Origin: an uncultured Gammaproteobacteria bacterium
GTDB taxonomy: Bacteria > Pseudomonadota > Gammaproteobacteria > Pseudomonadales > Halieaceae
Assembly (NCBI GenBank): GCA_902519405.1
Contig: CABYJX010000002.1
Coordinates: 1 to 64,000 of the forward strand
Direction: 5' to 3'
Length of the DNA: 64,000 nucleotides
Shown here: piece by piece, positions 56,482-64,000 of the stretch
How positions within the stretch are numbered: position 1 is the stretch's first letter
Layout of the letters: every line of letters starts with the position of its first letter
Position numbers and translations under genes: made by a program
Notes under the pieces: generated by a model
What the model was told of the DNA's origin: nothing
The model's database searches: none
The model's input: only the letters and a program-made list of their open reading frames with translations

Positions 56482-56515
56482 ACAATTAATAAATATTCTT
56501 TAGTAAGATTTTACG

Positions 56516-57388
56516 ATGAGTAATAAGAAAAAGATCGTTGCTTTAATTGCTCTGATTAGGCTTGATAAGCCGGTTGGGACACTATTGCTACTTTGGCCAA
56601 CTCTATGGGCATTATGGATAGCTTCAGAGGGCTTGCCAGGAATAAAACTTTTGCTGATATTTACGTTAGGAACTTTTCTCATGCGATCTGCTGGCTGTAT
56701 AGTTAATGATTTTGCAGATAGAAACGTAGATGGTTTTGTCAGGCGCACCGCCTCTCGGCCGTTAGTAATAGGTACTGTATCGAAAAGAGAAGCATTTGGT
56801 CTCTTTTGCGCATTATTGTCCCTTTCTTTTTTGCTCGTACTTCAAACTAATCTACTAACGATAGGGCTGTCAGTGGTCGCGTTGGGTCTGGCAAGTACTT
56901 ATCCCTTCCTTAAAAGATATACTAATCTCCCACAACTAGGCCTTGGTATTGCTTTTTCCTGGGGAATACCCATGGCTTTTGCGGCTGAAACATCGAACGT
57001 CCCGTTGGCCGCTTGGGTCCTTTTATTCGCAAATTTATTCTGGGTAGTAATCTACGACACTCAATATGCTATGGTTGATAGGGAAGATGATCTGCAAATT
57101 GGTATTAAGTCAACTGCGATACTATTTGGTGAAGCAGATAGGCATGTAATTGGTTTACTGCAACTAGTTTGCGTCTTTCTTTTCTACTGGGTTGCTCATC
57201 TCTTTAACCTAGGTCTAGTTTACCTATTTTCAATCTTTCTGGTGATACTGCTATTTGTCTACCACCTTTACTTAATCCGGCATCGTGCGCGAGGAAATTG
57301 CTTCAAAGCATTTAAAAACAATAACTGGGTAGGGGGTTGCATCTTGCTGGGTATTATTTTCGATTATGGACATCGCTATTCTTATTAA
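56516..57388 (+). CDS. ubiA: 4-hydroxybenzoate octaprenyltransferase
   Basis: IRLDKPVGTLLLLWPTLWALWIAS; VNDFADRNVDGFVRRTASRPL; DREDDLQIGIKSTAILFG. Confidence 0.97.
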   Translation: MSNKKKIVALIALIRLDKPVGTLLLLWPTLWALWIASEGLPGIKLLLIFTLGTFLMRSAGCIVNDFADRNVDGFVRRTASRPLVIGTVSKREAFGLFCALLSLSFLLVLQTNLLTIGLSVVALGLASTYPFLKRYTNLPQLGLGIAFSWGIPMAFAAETSNVPLAAWVLLFANLFWVVIYDTQYAMVDREDDLQIGIKSTAILFGEADRHVIGLLQLVCVFLFYWVAHLFNLGLVYLFSIFLVILLFVYHLYLIRHRARGNCFKAFKNNNWVGGCILLGIIFDYGHRYSY

Positions 57389-57399
57389 GAAAATATTTT

Positions 57400-58539
57400 A
57401 TGCAAATTGAGGTCTTACAATCGTTATCGAATATTAGTGATCCAACATGGGATGCTTGGATTCCCAATAATTACCCTTTTTTATATAGCAAATTTTTAGT
57501 TGGCCTTGAAAGTACTGGTTGCACTACGGCTGATTCAGGATGGCAACCTTTTCATATTACAGTGCGGGACCAAGGTGTTCTGGTCGGATTTATGCCTTGT
57601 TATCTCAAAACTCACTCGTATGGCGAATACGTTTTCGATTGGTCTTGGGCCGATGCATGGCAGCGCTCAGGGTTATCCTATTATCCTAAATTACTATCTG
57701 GCATTCCATTCACACCAGCGACCGGTCCACGCTTGCTTATAGCTGGTGATACAGACAGCTGCAAAGTATGGGCCGCTGTTGTCGAATGGATGAAAGGCTT
57801 CTGCGCATCTAAGAAGATAAGCTCGTGGCATATTTTATTTCCAAACGCCGGAGATTCTGAGCTCCTGACTAAACTGGACTGTCATCAGCGTATAGCAGTC
57901 CAGTTTCATTGGTTTAACGAGGGTTACCGTGACTTCCAGGATTATCTTTCTCATTTTGTAAGCCGCAAACGAAAAAACATAAAAAAAGAAAGGGCTAGTG
58001 TACAGAAGCAAGGGATCCATTTGGAGATGCTATCAGGGTCTGACATATTGCCAGAAAACTGGGCATCCTTTCATGATTTCTATCAAATGACATACGCGAA
58101 AAGGAGTGGACACGGTGGTTATCTCTCTAGAGATTTCTTTTTATCTGTTCTGCCAAACATGAGCAACCAAGTTGTTATGTGTGTTGCTAAAAAAGATTCT
58201 CGAGCCGTTGCGGCTGCACTTTATTTCAAATCGTCTACTACTCTGTTCGGAAGATACTGGGGATGCATCGCGGAGTATGATTTCCTGCACTTTGAAGCTT
58301 GCTATTATCAAGGCATAGAATATTGCATTGAAAATGGTCTTTCAAAATTCGACCCTGGTGCTCAAGGCGAGCATAAAATACAGCGAGGCTTCAAGCCAAT
58401 ACAAACTTTCTCTAATCATTGGATCGATTCTTTGGAATTCTCCAATGCGGTAAGAGATTTCACTACTAAAGAGGCACTGCAAGTTGAGCAATATCGTCTC
58501 CAAGCTACTGACCTTCTACCATTTCGCAAAAAACCCTAA
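57400..58539 (+). CDS. GNAT/FemAB-like acyltransferase (peptidogalycan biosynthesis protein family, DUF482)
   Basis: HFVSRKRKNIKKERASVQKQGIHLEML; LFGRYWGC...LHFEACYYQGIEYCIENGLSKFDPGAQGEHKIQRGF; start refined to ATG 57400. Confidence 0.88.
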   Translation: MQIEVLQSLSNISDPTWDAWIPNNYPFLYSKFLVGLESTGCTTADSGWQPFHITVRDQGVLVGFMPCYLKTHSYGEYVFDWSWADAWQRSGLSYYPKLLSGIPFTPATGPRLLIAGDTDSCKVWAAVVEWMKGFCASKKISSWHILFPNAGDSELLTKLDCHQRIAVQFHWFNEGYRDFQDYLSHFVSRKRKNIKKERASVQKQGIHLEMLSGSDILPENWASFHDFYQMTYAKRSGHGGYLSRDFFLSVLPNMSNQVVMCVAKKDSRAVAAALYFKSSTTLFGRYWGCIAEYDFLHFEACYYQGIEYCIENGLSKFDPGAQGEHKIQRGFKPIQTFSNHWIDSLEFSNAVRDFTTKEALQVEQYRLQATDLLPFRKKP

Positions 58540-58563
58540 AACTCTAGCGTCCAATTAAATTAA

Positions 58564-59154
58564 TTAAAGACCCCACACTAACAATTGATTGTTAGCAGGC
58601 ATTTTGCAGTCTTCTATCAGATTGAGGCCAACATCTTGGGCCATTTTATCAACTGTTTCGAAATCACGAATCCCACGATTGGGGTTTTGAGTGCGCAACC
58701 AGTTATCAAAAGCAATGTTACTTTCAGAAGTATATTGGCCGTTGTATTTGAAGGGTCCATAAATGGCAACTCTAAATCCCGAAGCTGCATTTGGCGCTAT
58801 ATTTGAAAATAATGCTTTTATCCCCGATACCGGAATAATATGCAAAGTATTAGCTGTAAAAATCGCATCAAACTGTATCTGCGACCACGACTCAAAGATG
58901 TCAAGAGATGACGGGGAACGCAAATTATTACGCGCACTAAATTTACAATTATCTCGCAGCAGGCCTAGCCTCTCGCTTACTTCAGTGGGCTGCCAAACTA
59001 GCCAATCGAGCTGGTCGGCAAAATATGTAGCATGCTGCCCAGTTCCGGATCCCACTTCCAGTACGAGACTGACATTTAAAAAATGTTTCTTGAGTACACC
59101 AAGAATTGGATTTTTATTATTTTCACAAGCTTGCGAAAATTCTTTTATCTCCAT
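58564..59154 (-). CDS. DUF938 family SAM-dependent methyltransferase-like protein
   Basis: VLEVGSGTGQHATYFADQL; FTANTLHIIPVSGIKALF; YGPFKYNGQYTSESNIAFDNWLR. Confidence 0.9.
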   Translation of the reverse strand: MEIKEFSQACENNKNPILGVLKKHFLNVSLVLEVGSGTGQHATYFADQLDWLVWQPTEVSERLGLLRDNCKFSARNNLRSPSSLDIFESWSQIQFDAIFTANTLHIIPVSGIKALFSNIAPNAASGFRVAIYGPFKYNGQYTSESNIAFDNWLRTQNPNRGIRDFETVDKMAQDVGLNLIEDCKMPANNQLLVWGL

Positions 59155-59179
59155 ATCAACCTACAAAAACTTATTACTA

Positions 59180-59959
59180 TCACGCAGGTTGCTTATCTCT
59201 TAAAAAATATATCTCCGTGTCGCTGGATTCCGAAGCGCTATATCGATAGCCATCCTCGGAGAAGTTTGTAAGCTTTTTCGAGTCCCTAATTTTTTTATTT
59301 GCAATATATCGCGCCATCTGACCGCGAGCTTTTTTTGCGAAAAAGCTTATGATCTTGTAAGAGTCCCCTCGCAAATCTTTAAAGATCGGTGTTACTACGT
59401 CCGCTTCTAATAAAGATTGACTGACTGACTTAAAGTATTCATTAGAAGCCAAGTTCACCAAAGTCGCAGATCCGGAAGCTTTCAGTGAAGCGTTTAAGCT
59501 GTTAGTGATTCTATCTCCCCAAAATTCGTACAAGTCCTTGCCTTTTATATTAGATAACTTTAATCCCATTTCTAGTCGATAAGGCTGCATCAGGTCAAGT
59601 GGTCTAAGAACGCCATACAGTCCTGATAAAATTCTAAGGTGTTCTTGCGCAAATTCTATGCTGTCGGGAGTAAGTTGGTCAGCTGCCAGGCCGCTGTAGA
59701 CGTCTCCCTTAAATGCAAAAATTGCCTGTTTCGCTTTCGGAACAGTAAATGGGCGCTCCCATGTTTGGAATCTTTGAAAATTGAGCTCGGCGATTTTTTC
59801 ACTTACACCCATTATGGACGCTATATCAGGCTTCGAAAGGGCCCTGACACCCTCAATAAGATCGGCTGCAGCATCAAGAAGCTCAGGTTGAGTATAGCCG
59901 AAACCAACTACCTGGTTATCAAAATTCAGTGTCTTAGCAGGTGATATTACTGTCAACAT
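59180..59959 (-). CDS. yaaA: peroxide stress protein YaaA (DUF328)
   Basis: MLTVISPAKTLNF; AIFAFKGDVYSGL; LRILSGLYGVLRPLDLMQPYRLEMG; FFAKKARGQMARYI. Confidence 0.96.
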   Translation of the reverse strand: MLTVISPAKTLNFDNQVVGFGYTQPELLDAAADLIEGVRALSKPDIASIMGVSEKIAELNFQRFQTWERPFTVPKAKQAIFAFKGDVYSGLAADQLTPDSIEFAQEHLRILSGLYGVLRPLDLMQPYRLEMGLKLSNIKGKDLYEFWGDRITNSLNASLKASGSATLVNLASNEYFKSVSQSLLEADVVTPIFKDLRGDSYKIISFFAKKARGQMARYIANKKIRDSKKLTNFSEDGYRYSASESSDTEIYFLRDKQPA

Positions 59960-60053
59960 ATTTAGTATCCTAATTTTAGCAACGCGTAGCGCAAGTTCAG
60001 CAAAGGAAAGTTATAATACCCTCAAGCTTCGCTATCCAAAAGTATTAAAAGTT

Positions 60054-60572
60054 ATGTTTCTCATTTCAAAAGTAATTTCAACGATCGAAAATATGACAGA
60101 GTTTATTGGCAAGTGGGTATCATGGGCAGCCATTGGGATGGCCTTGCTAACAGGGATCGTTGTTTTTCTTCGTTATGGATTGAATTTAGGATCTATCTTT
60201 GCGCAGGAAGCGGTAACCTACTTGCATGGCAGCTTATTTATGTTTGGCGCGGCTTATACCTTGAAATCAGGTAAGCATGTACGTGTGGATGTTTTTTATC
60301 GGAGATGCGGCGTTCAGACTAGAGCGTGGATTGACGCAATTGGAAACATAGTCTTCCTTATCCCGTTTTGTGTTTTTATTTTTGTCGTCACATGGGATTA
60401 TGTCGCCCAATCCTGGTCGATGAAAGAGATATCAGCAGACCCCGGCGGGATTCCAGCTGTGTATTTATTAAAGTCACTTTTGCCAATTATGGCTATAACC
60501 CTACTTCTGCAGGGGCTTGCGGAAACGCTGCGCTCAGTTTGCGAAATATTGCTGGAGGATACTTATAAATAA
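60054..60572 (+). CDS. TRAP transporter small permease (DctQ-like)
   Basis: 172 aa, four TMs, QEAVTYLHGSLFMFGAAYTLKSGKHVRVDVFY; directly upstream of DctM-like gene. Confidence 0.93.
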   Translation: MFLISKVISTIENMTEFIGKWVSWAAIGMALLTGIVVFLRYGLNLGSIFAQEAVTYLHGSLFMFGAAYTLKSGKHVRVDVFYRRCGVQTRAWIDAIGNIVFLIPFCVFIFVVTWDYVAQSWSMKEISADPGGIPAVYLLKSLLPIMAITLLLQGLAETLRSVCEILLEDTYK

Positions 60573-61936
60573 TGGAGGGATTTGTCGCCATCTGGATGTT
60601 CTTCGCACTGTGCTTTTTAGTGCTTCTTGGTTATCCGGTAGCTTTAACCCTAGCTGGTACAGCGCTCGCATTTGCTGCCGGAGGAATTATTACAGAGACA
60701 TTTGATTCTTCCTACTTAGCTGCATTCCCTGGAAGACTATATGGAACTATCACTAACGTAACACTAGTAGCAGTACCTTTGTTTATTTTAATGGGAATAA
60801 CGCTAGAAAAATCACGAATTGCAGAAGAATTGCTAGAGAACATGGCGAGTGCCTTTGGCTCTGTAAGGGGAGGCCTCGGAATCTCTATAGTCTTAGTTGG
60901 AATGCTATTAGCAGCAAGTACAGGAATAGTTGGTGCTACAGTTGTTACTATGGGGCTGCTCTCTTTGCCAACTATGCTTAGAAACGGCTATTCCACGCCT
61001 ATCGCGGCGGGAACTATTTGTGCTACTGGGACATTGGGACAAATAATCCCTCCGTCTATCGCCCTTGTTTTATTGGGAGATATTATTTCGAGCGCATATC
61101 AGCAGGCTCAGCTTGTGACAGATTCTAAAAATATTCAAACGGTATCGGTCGGTGATTTGTTTATAGGTGCTTTGATGCCCGGGCTATTACTTGTCTTTCT
61201 TTATTTGATTTACATTTTGTTAACGGCCCAATTAAATCCAAATAGCATGCCTCCAGCACGTTCCCAAGAATTTAAATTTAAGACTTTATTATCTGGCTTA
61301 CTGCCGCCGATAAGCCTCATGTTGGTTGTATTGGGATCTATAATCGCTGGCGCGGCAACACCCACTGAGGCTGCAGGAGTAGGAGCGATCGGTGCGCTAC
61401 TTCTGGCATGGTCGAGAAACAAAATAGATCTATCTAAACTCCATGGTATTGCCAAAAACACAATGGAAACTACCAGCATGGTATTTATGATTTTGATTGG
61501 TGCTGCGCTTTTCTCACTTGTCTTCAGAGGATTTGGAGGCGAAGGCCTCATCCATAACTTCTTATCTAATCTAAGTGGAGGGGTAATGGAGGCGACCCTA
61601 ATTGTCATGGTAGTTATTTTTCTTTTAGGTTTTATTCTGGATTTTATAGAAATTACTTTTCTGGTTGTCCCAATAGTGGGGCCAATACTACTAACAATGG
61701 GTTTAGATCCGATTTGGTTAGGTATTATGATAGCTATTAATTTACAAACTTCATTTTTAACACCACCTTTCGGATTTGCACTTTTTTATCTTCGTGGGGT
61801 AGCTCCTGAAACAATAAGAACGATCGATATGTATAAAGGCGTCATTCCATTTATTATCATACAGGTGGGTGTGCTAGCCGCGCTGTGGATATGGCCATCA
61901 ATTGCCACCTGGCTACCTAATCGACTGAATCCTTAG
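60572..61936 (+). CDS. TRAP transporter large permease (DctM-like)
   Basis: 454 aa polytopic; LGYPVALTLAGTALAF; TPTEAAGVGAIGALLLA; LQTSFLTPPFGFALFYLRGVAP. Confidence 0.96.
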   Translation: MEGFVAIWMFFALCFLVLLGYPVALTLAGTALAFAAGGIITETFDSSYLAAFPGRLYGTITNVTLVAVPLFILMGITLEKSRIAEELLENMASAFGSVRGGLGISIVLVGMLLAASTGIVGATVVTMGLLSLPTMLRNGYSTPIAAGTICATGTLGQIIPPSIALVLLGDIISSAYQQAQLVTDSKNIQTVSVGDLFIGALMPGLLLVFLYLIYILLTAQLNPNSMPPARSQEFKFKTLLSGLLPPISLMLVVLGSIIAGAATPTEAAGVGAIGALLLAWSRNKIDLSKLHGIAKNTMETTSMVFMILIGAALFSLVFRGFGGEGLIHNFLSNLSGGVMEATLIVMVVIFLLGFILDFIEITFLVVPIVGPILLTMGLDPIWLGIMIAINLQTSFLTPPFGFALFYLRGVAPETIRTIDMYKGVIPFIIIQVGVLAALWIWPSIATWLPNRLNP

Positions 61937-63104
61937 CTTTGTTTTTTGAAGCCTCTATAACCTTGTCTCGGGAATTAATATAAGCTTGCTCGGAAATATG
62001 GTGGTACTGCCTAACGCCATCGTAGAAATCTGAGAAAGATCTGTAAACTCTAGCTGCCACAGGATCCTTCTCTATTAAGTCTTGCATTACTTGCTGGCTC
62101 GCCGTATACAGTGCTAAAAGAACATCATCTGGCAATTTGCGAACTTGAACACCATGATTTTCCACAAGGTTCACCAAAGCGTCGTTATTCCGAGCTGTAA
62201 ACTCGTCAAGCATATCCTGGTTGGCTGCCCTTGCGGCATATTTGACGATAGCCCTCAATTCAGGTGTTAACTTCTCTAGCGCTTCTTTATTGACGATAAA
62301 TTCCAACATCGCGCCAGGCTCATGCCATCCCGGATAATAATAATATTTCGCTATTTCATGCAGACCAAGCGCTAAATCGTTATAGGGGCCAACCCATTCG
62401 GTCGCATCTATAACCCCAGTTTGTAAGGAGGTATAAAGCTCCCCCCCAGCAATTTGTACGGTTGTTCCTCCAATGGCGGTAAATACCTCCCCTGCCATTC
62501 CTGGAATCCGCATTTTAAGCCCCTTGACGTCCTCCACAGAATTTATTTCGCGATTAAACCACCCCGCCATCTGCACACCAGTACTTCCGCCCGCTAGAGG
62601 GATCAAGTTGAAGGGAGCATAAATCTCCTCCCAAATCTCTAAGCCGCCACCATAATGAAACCACGCGTTCATCTCTTGCGCGGTCATGCCGAAAGGAATA
62701 GCTGTAAAAAAAACAGATGACGGGATTTTACCTTTCCAATAATAAGAAGCTCCATGACCCACTTCCGCTACACCCAATGAAACCGCCTCAAAAACATCTA
62801 AAGGTGGCACAATTTCCCCTGCGCCATAGACACGAGCCGAAAGCCTTCCACCACTCATTTCACCAAGGTAGCGAGCGAAGGTTTCTGGTCCTTGTCCCAA
62901 ACCGGGCAAGTTTTTCGGCCAAGTCGTTATAATCTTCCATTGAGGGCCAGCTTTGCGCTCACTATCACCTTGATAAGATATCTCGGAAGAAGTGATGGCT
63001 TTTTCACGAGCCCAAAAACCGACTACTAGGACTAAGATTAAGACTAGGAGCAAGATTACTAAAGACTGTTTCTGACTTTTTGAAAATGTCGACATCGTTA
63101 ACAC
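61917..63104 (-). CDS. TRAP transporter substrate-binding protein (DctP/TakP-like)
   Basis: N-terminal TM/signal; KMRIPGMAGEVFTAIGGTTVQIAGGELYTSLQTGVIDATEWVGPYND. Confidence 0.93.
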   Translation of the reverse strand: MLTMSTFSKSQKQSLVILLLVLILVLVVGFWAREKAITSSEISYQGDSERKAGPQWKIITTWPKNLPGLGQGPETFARYLGEMSGGRLSARVYGAGEIVPPLDVFEAVSLGVAEVGHGASYYWKGKIPSSVFFTAIPFGMTAQEMNAWFHYGGGLEIWEEIYAPFNLIPLAGGSTGVQMAGWFNREINSVEDVKGLKMRIPGMAGEVFTAIGGTTVQIAGGELYTSLQTGVIDATEWVGPYNDLALGLHEIAKYYYYPGWHEPGAMLEFIVNKEALEKLTPELRAIVKYAARAANQDMLDEFTARNNDALVNLVENHGVQVRKLPDDVLLALYTASQQVMQDLIEKDPVAARVYRSFSDFYDGVRQYHHISEQAYINSRDKVIEASKNKAKDSVD

Positions 63105-63116
63105 TCGCTAGCTTGA

Positions 63117-64000
63117 TTAAACAATTTGGAGATTCGCATACTGGAGTACAAGCCACTTACTGCCTTCTATGTCAAAATTGACTTCAACCCTTGCATTATC
63201 GCCACGGCCCTCAAAGTTCAATACCACGCCTTCTCCAAATATCTGGTGATACACTCTCTGACCCAAGTCGAAGTTAGTATCTGGAATACTTGCTTGGGGA
63301 AATTTATTATATTTAACTCCAGATTTAGTCACACGCACTTCACACAACAGTTCCGGAGGTATTTCTCGAATAAATCGCGATGGTGTATTAAATGATTCGC
63401 TACCGTGAAGGCGTCTCGTCTCAGCGTACGTAATTATTAAGTTTTTCATGGCCCGTGTAATCCCGACGTAACAAAGCCTTCGCTCTTCTTCAAGCCTCCC
63501 AGGCTCATCTAGCGACATACGGTGTGGAAAAAGATTTTCCTCCATACCTGCCAAAATGACTAACGGGAATTCTAATCCCTTAGCAGAATGAAGCGTCATT
63601 AGCTGAACGCTATCCTCATAATCATCTGCCTGACTATCGCCTGCCTCTAATGCTGCAGCGTCAACAAATTGCTGTAAAGGCGATATCCCTCCAACCTCTG
63701 GGGAGAATTCTCGCGCGGCGCTAACAAGTTCTTCAAGGTTTTCCACGCGAGCTTGCCCTTTCTCTCCAGCCTCCTTCTCATGATACGCGATTAGTCCAGA
63801 GAGTTTGATAGTGCGGTCTGCTAATTCCTCCAAAGCAAGCGAACTTACCTCGGAGTCAATTTCGTCAATCAAGTTTTTGAACCCAGCTATTGCAGTCAAT
63901 GATCTTGTTGCCAGAGCACTGTGGTCAGAGGCAAGTGTAATCGCTTCCCAAAGAGTTGTATTGTATTGACGCGCTAAGTCACGAAGCACTTCTATAGTTT
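63117..64000 (-). CDS. uvrD: DNA helicase II UvrD, C-terminal part (gene runs off the window edge)
   Basis: VQLMTLHSAKGLEFPLVILAGMEENLFPH; EEERRLCYVGITRAMKNLIITYAETR; 5' end lies beyond base 64000. Confidence 0.93.
   Translation of the reverse strand, partial: TIEVLRDLARQYNTTLWEAITLASDHSALATRSLTAIAGFKNLIDEIDSEVSSLALEELADRTIKLSGLIAYHEKEAGEKGQARVENLEELVSAAREFSPEVGGISPLQQFVDAAALEAGDSQADDYEDSVQLMTLHSAKGLEFPLVILAGMEENLFPHRMSLDEPGRLEEERRLCYVGITRAMKNLIITYAETRRLHGSESFNTPSRFIREIPPELLCEVRVTKSGVKYNKFPQASIPDTNFDLGQRVYHQIFGEGVVLNFEGRGDNARVEVNFDIEGSKWLVLQYANLQIV

Noticed and set aside
57871-57906. 11-bp inverted repeat AAACTGGACTG...CAGTCCAGTTT inside the FemAB-like CDS
   Set aside because: An 11-bp match at this spacing is expected roughly once by chance in a 64-kb window; no regulatory context.
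58585-59203. 73-aa and 146-aa plus-strand ORFs
   Set aside because: Antisense to the DUF938 gene; no domain evidence.

Overview
The window is a dense chromosomal housekeeping region of a gammaproteobacterium. The gene order resembles Pseudomonas and marine oligotrophic gammaproteobacteria, the DNA looks AT-leaning, and intergenic gaps are very short; the taxonomy is inference from gene content and synteny. About 70 genes can be named from the supplied translations. They fall into conserved blocks: folA-thyA-lgt; ptsP-rppH; two UbiH/COQ6 hydroxylases with pepP; a zapA-6S RNA-5-FCL locus; ilvA/rpiA; tkt-gap/epd-pgk-fba; an ArsR-methyltransferase with metK-ahcY; rsmE-gshB-yqgE-ruvX; pilT/yggS-proC-yggT-metXW-rdgB-hemW; rpoH-ftsXEY; rsmD-coaD-mutM-rpmGB-coaBC-argB-slmA-pyrE-rph-yicC-gmk-rpoZ-spoT-ridA-recG; ubiCA; a TRAP transporter; and the end of uvrD. 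I found no mobile elements, CRISPR arrays, tRNAs, rRNAs or defence islands, and no clearly new multi-gene system. The best non-coding observations are: (1) a perfect-consensus CIRCE element (TTAGCACTC-N9-GAGTGCTAA) 37 nt upstream of rpoH, suggesting HrcA control of the heat-shock sigma factor; (2) a perfect 24-bp palindrome upstream of an ArsR-methyltransferase fusion and metK-ahcY, a candidate SahR-type operator; (3) a 15-bp perfect inverted repeat spanning the metW stop codon and the signal-peptide region of a DUF4426 gene; (4) a rubredoxin-rubredoxin reductase fusion; and (5) a series of overlapping or abutting convergent gene pairs with no room for intrinsic terminators.
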